Shown piece by piece: positions 1 through 11,327 of a DNA stretch of 64,000 nt. The DNA comes from Pyrrhoderma lamaoense (taxonomy: Eukaryota; Basidiomycota; Agaricomycetes; Hymenochaetales; Hymenochaetaceae), in contig NBAZ01000004.1 of the NCBI GenBank assembly GCA_002794735.1, forward strand, positions 620,001 through 684,000, given 5' to 3'. Position numbers and translations under genes: made by a program. The notes beneath the pieces were generated by a model. It did not search any database. It saw only the letters and a program-made list of their open reading frames with translations, and was not told the origin of the DNA. The first letter of the stretch is position 1; the number at the start of each line of letters is the position of its first letter.

Positions 1-49
1 TTTTGTTCGCTTGCATTTGTTCGGGGAGGTACTGATGCTAGCTTCACAG

Positions 50-199
50 CGTGTAAAAAGATATTTAAAGTCACATGGAGTAAAGGATGGGCTATGGTAT
101 GATCCCAATGGTCGACACGGACAAGCACTCCTCGTTGGTGACCAGGGGATCAATAAAGTCTTGCGATGGATAAAAGAAAACTCATACACGAAGAACTGA
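50..199 (+). CDS. C-terminal exon of an unidentified upstream gene (partial)
   Basis: An open frame ends with a stop at 197-199. A 3' splice site (TTCACAG) ends at 49, and the frame continues in phase from CGT at 50, so this is best read as the last exon of a gene that starts left of the window. The roughly 49 visible residues are basic at first (RVKRYLKSHGV), then contain YDPNGRHGQALLVGDQG and end in KENSYTKN. I do not recognise the family. The AT-rich stretch after it contains nothing else, so the gene ends here, tail to tail with the SDR gene. Confidence 0.4.
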   Translation, partial: RVKRYLKSHGVKDGLWYDPNGRHGQALLVGDQGINKVLRWIKENSYTKN

Positions 200-485
200 C
201 GAATTTTCACGTTTGAAATGTCATTATCGGCCTTTAGAATCACACACTTATTGTATTTTACATTATCAGTCATGGGCTGATGTGCTTTTATTTTTCTACT
301 CTTTTCCTCCTGGAATGTATGAATGAAAACTAATGTATACCCAGTACTTTTCCTAATACATTAATGTGAAAAAGAACCAGATTAGCCTATTCCTACAAAT
401 TACAACTACACTTGTATACTCGTATTGCATACATGAATAATAGCCATAGATCAGTTCTGTGATACTAATTATGGATATCTATTAT
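200..485. other. Convergent 3' intergenic region
   Basis: An AT-rich stretch between two gene ends that face each other. No open frame with family resemblance and no RNA gene was seen. It probably holds the 3' untranslated ends of both flanking genes. Confidence 0.5.
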
Positions 486-1496
486 CTATCGTCTGAAATC
501 TTTACAATTCTCATCGTCCCAGCTCACAAAAGTTCCACTAAGCGCTTTCGGTGCTTTCAGTGATAAAGCGGCAATAACATGACCTGCGTCTTCTGGTTTT
601 ACTAGTGATTGTGATTTATGTGCTTGGATGAAACGCTTTAATTGCTCAGGGGGCATGATACTGGGACCAACAGTCCGTAGATGGAGTTGCATCTTTTGAG
701 GGAGGAATTAGAACATATGGTTTTTGTAAAGTTGTTTGTCATTAGCGACCCACATCTGTGTCGACCATCCCTGGACGAAGGGAGACACTGACGATCCCAG
801 GCTCTTCGGTTGCAAGAGTACTGAGTAATTCGAGAATATATCAGAAGGATTAGTATACTACTAGCAATAGCAGGTCTTACCGACAGAAGCTATTCATAGC
901 TGCCTTGCTTGCATTGTACGGCGCCCAAGTGGAATCCCACCAGTTGCTGCTCCAGATGACACAAAAACTACTTTCCCGCCAAATTCGCTGGCTCTTAAGG
1001 CTGGAGAGCGGCTTGTACTGTGTAGTGCAAAGAGAAGAAATTAACATTGAAATGTTGGCGCCATGCATCGGTTGAAACTTCCGGCGAATCGATGCGACCA
1101 AGGGGATCAATAACAGCTGCGTTAAGGACTAGAGCATCAAGATGATGATAGGTTTTGATTGCTAAGGCTACTGCTTCTCTAACGGCAGTTTCATCTGCTC
1201 TGAATATAGTAAGCGTTATGAATGCGGTTTTCATACAAATAGATCCTTTGATACAAACATATCTGCATCGATTGGAAGTAGTGTGCTTGGATGAGCCAGT
1301 ATAAGTTCCTGGAGTACAGGTGATCGTGATCTTGAAATCGAAACGACAACGGCTTTGAATGTAGTTAATAATATTTTCGTAACTTCAAGACCGATTCCTC
1401 TATTTATGGCTTTTAGTAATGGATTTAGTCCTTAACTTTTTCTTTGTTACCTGGAAGCACCAGTGACAAGAACAATCGGTTTTCTTGTGGGGTCAT
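486..1496 (-). CDS. Short-chain dehydrogenase/reductase (SDR), frame broken three times
   Basis: An NAD(P)-dependent SDR oxidoreductase of the small cytosolic type. Visible features in order are the cofactor glycine motif VTGASRGIG (split by an intron at about 1400-1450), the LVLNAA motif, VVFVSSGAA, and the catalytic Y-x-x-x-K in WAPYNASKAA. The C-terminal segment reads LVKPEDAGHVIAALSLKAPK then FVSWDDE, typical of fungal YIR035C-like SDRs. The ATG at 1494-1496 gives MTPQE and then needs one extra A in the TTTT run (1480-1483, minus-strand AAAA) to enter the VTGASR frame. Two further one-base gaps are needed, near 1014 (before LRASEFGG) and near 936 (between GGIP and TWAPYN). Either the assembly lost bases or the gene is decaying; the intact motifs favour the former. 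The substrate cannot be predicted. It is divergent from PDB1, with 219 bases between the starts. Confidence 0.75.
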
Positions 1497-1715
1497 ATTG
1501 AATATAGTAAATTGTCCAGAAGACCAGGTTAAGTACTAGCGTGTGTGTATATGCGCTATGCGGTCACGATGATCGAATAAGCTTCTGAGATAGTAAGAAC
1601 GGCGATCTCCCTATTTGGACTATATTCCTAATTCTCTTGGGGATTTTTCCGTTCCCTGACTTTACCTCTAGGTCTACAGTTGTTTGCTCTGATCCTGTCC
1701 TCCTCCCCACCCGTT

Positions 1716-3220
1716 ATGGCCTCTCGTTTCGTCCGCCTCGCCCCTTCTTTCTCTCGTGCTCGTGCCTCGCCTCTCGCTGCGCGACGCCTGGCCTTTTCAG
1801 CACGAGGTTATGCGACTCAGAGTGAGCACCAGGTCGGTCACTTCTAGTATATCTGAGTGATGACACGTCGGAGAGACTTTACTTATATCCATGTTTTTTG
1901 GTGCTTTTACTCAGATGACTGTTCGGGATGCACTTAATACCGCTATGGAGGAGGAAATGATTCGGGATGAGAACGTTTTCATCCTTGGTGAAGAAGTCGC
2001 TCGTTACAATGGTGCTTACAAGGTCAGTCACACTTCCTGTCTAGAGTAAACGGTTCATTCCTTCGAGCGTACTTTTCTTTTCAGGTCACGAAGGGCTTAC
2101 TCGACAAGTTCGGCGAAAAAAGAGTCATTGACACTCCTATCACTGAAATGGGTTTTGCTGGTATCGCTGTTGGTGCTGCCTTGTCAGGACTCCGACCGAT
2201 GTAAGATAGTTCCAAAAAAAAGTACTTTCATCCTTATTAAAACGGCACACCATTTTTACTACTTTAGCTGCGAGTTCATGACTTTCAACTTTGCCATGCA
2301 AGCTATTGACCAAATTGTGAACTCCGCGGGTAAAACTTACTACATGTCTGGAGGTAACGTTCCGTGTCCGGTTGTCTTCCGAGGACCTAACGGAGCGGCC
2401 GCTGGTGTTGGTGCGCAACATTCGCAAGACTACGCATCATGGTACGGTCAGATTCCAGGTCTTAAGGTCGTGAGCCCTTGGTCAGCCGAGGACTGCAAAG
2501 GGTTATTAAAAGTAATTATCATCTACTCTTATCTGGTTTTTGTCATTTTTTGCTGATCAAGTTTTCATTACTCAGGCGGCTATCAGGGATCCCAACCCAG
2601 TTGTTTTCCTTGAAAATGAAATGTTATACGGCGTCACCTTCCCTATGAGTCAGGAGGCTATGTCTGACAACTTTACTCTTCCCATTGGAAAGGCTAAAGT
2701 TGAGTTGGAAGGAACGGATGTCACGATCGTTGCTCACAGCAAGATGGTCACTCACTCACTTGAGGCCGCCCAAGAACTCGCAAAAGAAGGTATCAAGGCT
2801 GAGGTTATCAACTTGCGCAGTATCCGTCCTTTAGATATCGATACGATCAAGGCTTCTGTAAAAAAGACCAATCGGTGAGTATAGATTCTCTTATTTCTCA
2901 GAGGTTAGACCGAGGATTGACTATTTTTAGATTATTGATTGTTGAGGGTGGTTTCCCAGCTTTCGGTGTTGGTAGTGAGATTTGCGCACAGATTGTTGAA
3001 TCAGAGGCTTTCGACTACCTTGATGCACCTGTTGAGCGCATCACTGGTGCTGATGTACCCACCCCCGTAAGTCTATCGGATTTCTTGTTTTTCATAATAT
3101 GTTCAGTCGACTGATACAATTTGGTATTACTAGTACGCTCAAAACCTCGAATCAATGGCGTTCCCTGACACCCCTCTCATTGTAAAGGTTGCTAAGCGTG
3201 CACTTTACAGGACAAACTAG
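1716..3220 (+). CDS. PDB1: Pyruvate dehydrogenase E1 component, beta subunit
   Basis: The beta subunit of the mitochondrial pyruvate dehydrogenase E1 enzyme, which pairs with E1-alpha to decarboxylate pyruvate using thiamine diphosphate. The ATG at 1716 opens a basic, Ser/Arg-rich presequence ([18 protein letters not shown]), a clear mitochondrial targeting peptide. The mature part follows: [84 protein letters not shown] and, near the end, [15 protein letters not shown] and [18 protein letters not shown] place seven exons: 1716-1832, 1915-2022, 2085-2200, 2268-2511, 2576-2874, 2931-3066 and 3134-3220. All junctions are GT...AG and keep frame, so the gene looks intact and about the usual length. 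It ends tail to tail with HIS4. Confidence 0.96.
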
Positions 3221-3590
3221 GTTTCTTGTGATATTTACATTTTATTCGTTTATCGATTATAGACTTGTAGACTGAGTTAGGGGTGTTTATTAATATCGTC
3301 ATTTCTTTTTCTCTGTACGCAACAGTGGCTTTGTTGTGTACAGCGGTGAATAATACAATACGTTTCTCAAATTTCTTTGGCATCATCGCAGACTGCTCAT
3401 ACTATTGAGAAATCTTATCAATTTGATATTAATTTGATATCCGATATTTCTTCAATTATCCAAGAAACTAAGCTGAGATTATTTGTCCTCTGAGAAACCT
3501 ACAACTAACGCCCTAAACTACAAATTAAGCAATTAATATCACATTTTTGTCTTCTTTCATCATATACATTTTTTTAAGTTATCTCTCAAC
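3221..3590. other. Convergent 3' intergenic region (PDB1/HIS4)
   Basis: About 370 AT-rich bases between the PDB1 stop and the HIS4 stop. I see no gene, repeat or RNA in it. It presumably holds both 3' ends. Confidence 0.5.
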
Positions 3591-6272
3591 TTATGACCTT
3601 AATCGAATACGGACTGCGTTTGCATGCGCTCCTAAACCCTCTGTATCCGCCAGCGTAGCTACTACTGGCCCTAGGATTTGGAGACCTTCCCGTGTGATCT
3701 CTTGAGAGGTGATGTGCTTTTGGAAAGATTGAGTATTGACACCACTAAATTGACGTGCGTATCCGTTTGTCGGTAGTGTGTGGTTTGTACCAGAAGCATA
3801 GTCTCCACAGCTATAACATGCAATGCATTAAGCATGTGTTACTGAGAGGCGGAAGACGAAGTGACGTACCTTTCAGGAGTATAGGGCCCTACAAATACAC
3901 TTCCGGCGTTATCGACTTTAGCAACAGCTTCGGGCGCCTTCTCAAGGTGGAGGATCAAGTGCTCTGGAGCATAGTCATTTGAAAACTCGAGCGCCTCATC
4001 AAGTGAAGATGCATGAACAATCAAGCTCTTTGGGATTGAACCACGGATGATGTCCACCCTGGGGAGAGCTCGCGCTTGCCTGTCGACCTCTGCTTCGATT
4101 TCTGCAACATGTTCTGGGGTGAGGTTGATTGCAACTAACACTACCTGAGAGTCGACACCATGTTCCGCTTGAGATAAGAGATCTGCAGCGACAAATGCTG
4201 AGTTAGCTGTGTGATCTGCGATAACCTTGAAGAAGAGAAAATTTCGGTCAGATCAAGCCAAGTCATGTATATTAGTCTTGATAGGGGAGTATTAGACGTA
4301 CTAAGACTTCAGACGGTCCAGCAGGCATGTCAATTGATACGAGAGCGTCAGTGTCATTCTGGACGAGCATTTTAGCGGCTGTGACCCATTGGTTTCCTGG
4401 TCCAAATATTTTATCCACCTTTGGTACAGTCTCTGTGCCATAAGCGAGTGCGGCCACAGCCTGAGCGCCACCAGCCATTAGAATTGCAGTTGCTCCAACA
4501 AGTCGAGCAACATACATGACTTCCGGTGAGATGGTACCGTCCGCACGAGGTGGAGTTGCTATTACAATCTCTTTACAGCCAGCAACTTGAGCTGGTATAC
4601 CAAGCATAAGCGCTGTGGATGGGAGGATAGCGGTTCCCCCAGGAACATACAGTCCAACTCGAGATATCGGACGTGCAATTCGTGAGCAGATAACACCCGG
4701 GCTTGTTTCTACGATAAGCGGTCCAGCGTCTATCTGTGCTTCGTGGAACTTACGAATGTTTGAATAGGCGATGTCTATCGCGGCTTTAACGTCCTCGAGA
4801 AGTTCCATGCTTTCCTGTGTAAATGGTGGTCGAATGATAGGTGAAGTGAGAAGGGCTTTATCGAACTTTGCGGTCAGTTGAAGAAGTGCTGCATCCCCTC
4901 GAGACCTAACTTCATCTACGATGGGCTTCACTTTGGCAATCATCTCATCGGAGCGAAGAACAGGTCGTTTGAGAAGTTCTCCCCTTGAAATCTTTGTGAT
5001 GCCCAATAGTGAGGCTGTTCTCATTCTAATAGGTTCAGCATCTGTAAGTCGCTTGTCAGAATCCTGGGCTGGAGGTAGAGCCTGTGTGCTCATTGAGGAA
5101 TTCGCCTTGGAAGACCACTGGGGTTTTGCATTTCCAGGTCTGCGAGAAACCTTTTTGGCCTTCTTGTCTAAACTACGTTCAATATCTGCTATACTGACAC
5201 CAGCTGCGGTGCAACGGGTGAGTGCAAAGTAAATAAGATCTGCAGCCTCAAATGCAACTTCTTCTTTTGTTGTTGCCGTACAAAGTTCATCAGCCTCTTC
5301 CATGATCTTGGAACGGAGTAATTCCGGGTCATCAAATAGTCTTTTTGTATATGAACCTGCAGGAGCAGAGTTCAGACGTGTCTTCAAAGTTTCCTCTAGC
5401 AAAGACAAGCCGGAAAGGTGGCCGAAGCATGATGTTCTTCCAAGGTGGCAGAAACCAGAACCATGCTGGATGACGCTAAACTCAAGACTATCTGAATCAC
5501 AATCCAGTGCAATTTTTACGACTTCTTGGGTAGACCCGGAGGTCTCACCTTTTCTCCAAAGCCCATGCTTTCGACTCTGATAAACTCCTTTCCCGGTAAT
5601 GATGCTTTCTCTGATTGATTCCAAGGAAGAATAAACAAGACCAAGTGACTTTCCACCTTGTTGAAATGAAGAAACTACAGTTGGGAATAATCCGTCCGCA
5701 CGGTCCGTTTGTATGGGCGCTAGAAATGCATCTGCGATATTGATATGCGAGGCGCTCGAGTCAGAAGTAGTGAGTTGAGAAGTTGGGACCACGAGAGTTG
5801 CACCAGAATTCTTGATCTGCCGGATTGTCACGGCAGAAAGCGACGGTTGGGAAGTGGATTGAACATAAACAGCAGAGTTTGTGAAGAAGCGGGCGATAGA
5901 AGAGATGAAACCCTCATCCAGAGTAGGAGAACGGATTAATACACCAGAGACCCCGGTCCTAAGCTTGTCCGGCACAGCACTCACGTTTGCTACGTCTAGC
6001 AAAAGAAGAAGGCGGTCAGATGGGATAACATTGATGACCTCGGAGGCCCAGGATAGAGGGAGGATGACTTTTTCGGCACCGTTGTCAAGCCAGGAGACGA
6101 CATGGTCAATATCAACGTCGGCGACCTGTTCGGCGAGTACAAAGTAGGGTGCATTCGTATTCAATACAAAAGGCTTTGTAGCAAGATCGGCGGGTATAAC
6201 GAAAGTAGCGATCCGCGATAGGGGCTCAGTGAGCGCGGGCACCTCAATGTCTACGAGGGCAAGAAAGGACAT
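3591..6272 (-). CDS. HIS4: Trifunctional histidine biosynthesis protein His4
   Basis: This one polypeptide carries out steps 2, 3 and 10 of histidine synthesis. After an N-terminal fungal-specific part comes the phosphoribosyl-AMP cyclohydrolase motif ([12 protein letters not shown], then [13 protein letters not shown], with the metal-binding cysteines). Next is phosphoribosyl-ATP pyrophosphohydrolase (KIMEEADEL, then [10 protein letters not shown]). Last is histidinol dehydrogenase ([81 protein letters not shown]). The ATG at 6270-6272 gives [11 protein letters not shown]; the frame also runs upstream from a GTG, which a fungus would not use. Two introns lie near the 3' end: 4226-4301 (GTACGT) and 3811-3869 (GTACGT). 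The reading is intact. A Gcn4-type site lies 71 bases upstream, as expected for amino-acid control. Confidence 0.97.
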
Positions 6273-6817
6273 TATAGAATGATGCACCGAGCCGGTGCTT
6301 GAGTGAGTGAGTATATGCGTAATTTCTCATTCACAGGCTTAGCTGAGTCAAAAAAAAAATCAATGTTATTACATAATTCTAATTTTGTTCTAGAAATGCT
6401 CATAAAGATCCGCGGCTTCCAAGTTTGGAGATGAAGCAGTCATATATAAATTATATATATTTGGGCATCAAAGCTCTAACACCCGTATGAAGTGTTGAGA
6501 CAAGAACATTGTCCACACACCAAAAACAGGAATAGACCAATGCAAACTGCGAGCCAAAGGTGACCAGTGCTCAACCACGCGTAAAGCGAGCTCATAAGAA
6601 ATAAGTTGGGGCGCTAGTAAACAACGACTCAAGAGCCACCTGTCAAGTCATCAAACTCCCTTTGTCGTAATTGTTCTTCGTCCAATCCAAGACAAGTCCC
6701 AAGGGCCGCTTTGTTCTTCTGCTCCTACAAATACCCTGCTTTTAGCTAATTTCTCTTTTCCTATCAACCATCTCTCTACGTCAAACCTCTTCTTTGCTTA
6801 CCTGCTCAATCTCATCT
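6273..6817. other. Divergent promoter region HIS4 / Argonaute
   Basis: About 545 bases separate the start codons of HIS4 (left) and the Argonaute gene (right). The visible contents are the TGAGTCA site at 6344-6350 followed by an A run, and an AT-rich ATATAA stretch near 6443-6460. There is no coding sequence of its own. Confidence 0.6.
6344..6350 (-). promoter_or_regulatory. Gcn4/Cpc1-type binding site (TGACTCA)
   Basis: A perfect TGAGTCA/TGACTCA heptamer 71 bases before the HIS4 start. This is the consensus for the bZIP activator Gcn4/Cpc1 that drives amino-acid biosynthesis genes in fungi. Function is inferred from motif, position and the identity of the gene. Confidence 0.65.
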
Positions 6818-9800
6818 ATGGCTCCTCGCTCCAAAGCAGCAGCCTCCCGTTCAAAATCGGGCCCTGCCATACGTCCAACTCCTCCTCGCTCTCAGGGAGC
6901 CGGAGCCACACTTGGTACACCCCCTGTAGTAGGTGCACATATCAAGACCGTTGGAGTTAAACGTCCCTCATATGGGGTCTCTGGGTCTCTTATAACCGTC
7001 CTAACCAATCATTTCCCCATAACAATTCCTGATGAGATAATTTCTCACTATGATGGTAGGAACTTTCTACTTTTGTTCGAGGGGCAATAGAGTAGAAGTT
7101 AATCTCTCGTCCATCTCTCTCTCTCTTTTATAGTTGGTTCGTAGAAAATGCACTGTTAGCTTCAACTTTTATAACTGAATTATCGTTGAATAGTCATAAG
7201 TCCATCGGAGAAGACGTTACCTGCTCGGCTCAATATGGAACTGATTACACATCTTCAGAAAATAGTTGCACCTGAAGTGTTCACTCCCAAGGCTGTTTAT
7301 GATGGGAGAAAAAACCTGTTTTCCATAAAGACTCTGAAGTTTCCCAATGGGCAGGATAACTGCGAGGTTTGATTCATTTACTGAGGATCATGGTTGACTT
7401 TCTCACACTACATCTAAAGTTTGATGTCTCTTTGATGGACGAACATACTGTTGACCGTCCATCTGATGCGAAGGGGCCTAAGGTTTACAAGGTCAAATTG
7501 AATAAAGTTGCAGAAATCAATCCTGTGTAAGCACCAACTTGTATCAATTGACCAATCCTCACATTATCAATAGCGTTCTGCAACGTTTTCTAGAGGGCAA
7601 GCAGAGCCACGACAATGACGTCCTCACAGCCATCACGGTAAAAATAAAAACTTTTAATAGTACGAAGTTGAAGTAGTATCTGATTTTTTTCCCTAGGCTT
7701 TAAATGTGGTTATCAGGATGGAGCCGAATCAGTGAGTCTTTTCCTGATGAAGAAACAAGTAGATATTCACATACTTAATGATTCCATCATAGAAAATACC
7801 CCTTTAACGTCAGATCTTTTTTTACTTCAAATGAGAAAAAGGATATCGGACAAGGTCTTGAACTTTGGAGGGGATATTTTCAGTATGTACTCTTCCTATA
7901 TAATACAATATAGTTGATCTTCAATTCAAATAGGTCGATCCGCCCGGCTCCAGGAAGAATGTTAATCAACATTGATATATCAACTGGTACTATGTAGGTC
8001 TGACCCTTCTAGCTCATTACCATATAGTAACTCTATATTCTTAAAGGTACAAACCGGGTCCATTGATGAATCTTTGTATGGAGTACATTGGAAAGGCAGG
8101 GAACGGTGCCCCAAACTATGAGTTTCTTTCCTTTAAGAGAGGATTTCCCGAGAGAGAAAGGCTTCGCCTTCAGAGGTTCATCGCTGGAGTGCGTATCAAG
8201 ACCACATATGTCTCGAACTCAGGATACGTATCAAAATCCCCGAGGATAATCAAGAAATTATCAGACCGTGGGGCACAAGATATTCAATTCAAAGTTAAAG
8301 GTGGAGAGATGATGCGGGTGTCTGAGTACTTTGCCCAGACTACAGGGAAAAAACTCAAATATCCCGATCTACCGTGTGTTGAACTCGGAAATGGATCAAT
8401 GATCCCTCTAGAATATTGTGAAGTGATAGAGGGACAGATAATGCGGAAGCAAGTACCTGTAAGCAATATCTATATTTAATGCAATATAGTCTTTAATCTC
8501 ACCCATCAATAGCCGGAATTGATCAAGGATGTACTGGAGTTCGCAACCAGAAAACCTGAAGACCGTTTGCAGTCTATTCGCAATGGTCTTAATGTCCTGA
8601 GCTATGGACAGTCTGAATACGTTCGCCAGTTCGGCATGCATATGGAGCCCAATCAAGGGCCTCTTCGAGTCCAGGCTAGAATACTCCCCCACCTAAACTA
8701 AAATATGTGATGGACGGTCGTGCACAGACAATAGTGAGTTCTAGGCCAAGTGTTTCAAGATCATTAATGCTAATATTTTTGTAGACCCCGAAGGATGGAT
8801 CTTGGAATGTGATTAATGTGTACTACATACCAATAACAGCAATTGACTGACTTGCAATGTTTCCTTCAGATGATGGGTAAAAAGTTCTTTCAACCGGCTA
8901 CAATACACGGCTGGATAATCGTCATCTACGAAAGGAAGGAACGATTTACAATGAGATTTGCTCACGAAATGGTAATACTTGTCAATATAGTATCCAAAAC
9001 TCTTATACTGGTATTGATGAAACTTATATAGGCTGCTAGCTTCACGGAGAGTTGTCAGAAAGTTGGGATCACATTTGGGGATAAGGTCCCTGATATTACC
9101 TACCTAGCACCCCAGGGCAACGTCTTAACTGTGAGAGAAAAAGAAGCCACCTTGCTATCATGTAAATTTATTGATTCCACTCTTAGCAATTGACAGATAT
9201 CGGGTCAGCATTTCGCAATAAAAAGGGCTTCCTTCCTAATCTGGTCGTCGCCGTGCTGCCTGAAGGAGCTACAGATATCTATACCGCAATCAAGCAGTGA
9301 GTAGTACTAGAATAGTATTCATGCATGCCTTACTGAGAGAATTATAGTTTCGGGGACTGTAAAGTGGGTAAAGTTAGACATATACTCTAATATTAATTTT
9401 AAATATCCCTTATAGGTGGGGGTTGCCACACAGTGCATGAAGTCGTCTAAATGCTCCAGAGCGAAGGAACAGTACTTTGCGAATATCTGCCTGAAGTAAT
9501 TAGTCCCCCTTTTTAGAAAACTAAATTTGCTGACTCTATCAATAGGGTTAATGCGAAACTAGGTAAGTTAAGATTATAAGTTTTTTTTATCAGGCTAGAC
9601 TAAATGCTTGTTAATCTAAAGGTGGTATCAATACTATTCCTGATGGTATGATGTCGAACTTACCCTCTATATTCTTATTTAATAACAATCTTCTTCCAGC
9701 TACTTCGGCAAGGATACTTACCGACGTCGCAAATCCGACCCTTGTGGTGAGTTTCTCTGTTTGAGTTCCTTGTTATGCAAACTTTGACAATTTCTTTTAA

Positions 9801-11042
9801 AGTTGGGTGCTGACGTCATACATCCCTCGCCTGGATCAGAAGGACGTCCCTCATTCACTGCCTTGGTGGGGAATGTCGATTCTGATACATCAAAATATAT
9901 CGCAGCAACGCGAGTACAGGTATGTTTTTCAACTTTTCGACAGTTTCTTCGGTATCATCCATTGATCTCTGTTGCATAGACATCTCGTCGCGAGATGATT
10001 GATGATCTTGAAGATATGGCTAAGGTTTGTTTGAATCTCACGATCTTGTAGTATTCTGCCTGACCAAACCTTATCTAATTTAACTAACTTAATAGTACAT
10101 CATCTCGAAGTACTGCAGCTATCGGCGCGTAATAGAGAAAAAGACGAGTTGTAATCCTAAACGTATCATCTTCTATCGAGGTACATATACGACAATTCTC
10201 ACCTCTAGATCACAATATTAACAGAATGTTTCAGATGGTGTAAGTGAAGGGCAGTTCGCTCAAGTCATTGAGTATGGTATGTAAAGTTTCAAATTGGAGT
10301 AATAGTGTTCTAACATATATTTCTAGAGGTACCGAAGATTAAAAGTATGTTGTTCTGCCCCAATCATCTTCAAGTACTAACACATAGTGATTACAGAGGC
10401 TTTGGAAGCCCTAGGAATGGTACCAATGCCCAAAATAACGGTCATTGTAGTTGGCAAACGCCACCACGTTAGATTCTTTCCGATTTCAATGAAGGATCGT
10501 TCAGGAAATTGTCCTGCAGGGACTGTTGTGGATAGGGACGTCACTAATCCGGCGGAATTCGACTTTTATTTGCAAAGCCATGGTGGGTTGTTAGGCACGA
10601 GCCGCCCGGCACACTATAACGTCCTTTTGGACGAAAACAAATTTACGTTAGTATAACTTCCTTGTCTCGCAAAATATAATACTGACCATCCGATACTTCC
10701 AGTCCCGATGGTTTGCAACAATTGTCGTTTACGTTGTGTCATGTGTACGCTCGTTCTACACGTTCTGTTTCCATACCGGCGCCTGTCTATTGTATGTTGC
10801 ATTTCCTGAATGGTAGTCTTATTTTTTTTGGGAAAAAGATACTAATATGTGTTATGTTAGACGCAGACATTGTATGCGCTCGCGCAAAGAACCATTTTGA
10901 TCCAACAGGAAATGATGGGTTCAACTTTGACGATTCTATCAGCCAAAACGATGATGAACAGGCCGATAGAGTCCTGGAATCATTCAAGTCAAGGTTCAGG
11001 CCTCTACATTCAAAAATCTCGACGGCTATGTATTTCTCTTAA
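6818..11042 (+). CDS. Argonaute (RNA interference slicer)
   Basis: An Argonaute protein that binds small RNAs and cleaves matching RNA in the fungal RNAi pathway. The ATG at 6818 opens a short basic, Pro-rich tail, then an N domain ([23 protein letters not shown]). A linker/PAZ part follows with [65 protein letters not shown] and [12 protein letters not shown]. The MID/PIWI part has [81 protein letters not shown] and [18 protein letters not shown]. The catalytic tetrad can be read as D (GADVIHP), E (REMIDD), D (FYRDGVSE) and D (YYAD), so it is predicted to slice. Many introns of about 50-60 bases cut the PIWI part into small exons, and I did not place all of them. It shares a promoter region with HIS4 and ends tail to tail with KOG1. 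Confidence 0.95.
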
Positions 11043-11327
11043 GGCTTCTCTTTTTTGTAAGTGGAGAAAATAATTTTATACCAAGGACTCTGTAATTTTA
11101 GTGTTATATTTGATATCTTGTCGATTGATTTTTGGTTGTGAAAAATTGTGAAATCGTAAAGTCTGTCTGCATCAACCCCGGTTTCTATTAAGTTCTTGAT
11201 TACAAAAAAATTTCGGCTTGGGTAAAAAGGGAGTATTACTAAAAAGTACATATCAAAGATGTAATGTTTCATTCATTAGACTGAGAAGGGAAATATATAG
11301 AGAAAAAATAGTATTAATTTAAATGGA
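11043..11327. other. Convergent 3' intergenic region (Argonaute/KOG1)
   Basis: An AT-rich stretch between the Argonaute stop and the KOG1 stop. No feature was recognised in it. Confidence 0.5.

Noticed and set aside
4921..6147. Several plus-strand open frames inside HIS4
   Set aside because: They are shadows of the strongly conserved HIS4 reading on the minus strand.
6273..6287. Upstream extension of HIS4 to a GTG at 6285-6287
   Set aside because: Fungal nuclear genes start at ATG; the in-frame ATG at 6270-6272 begins the normal His4 N-terminus.
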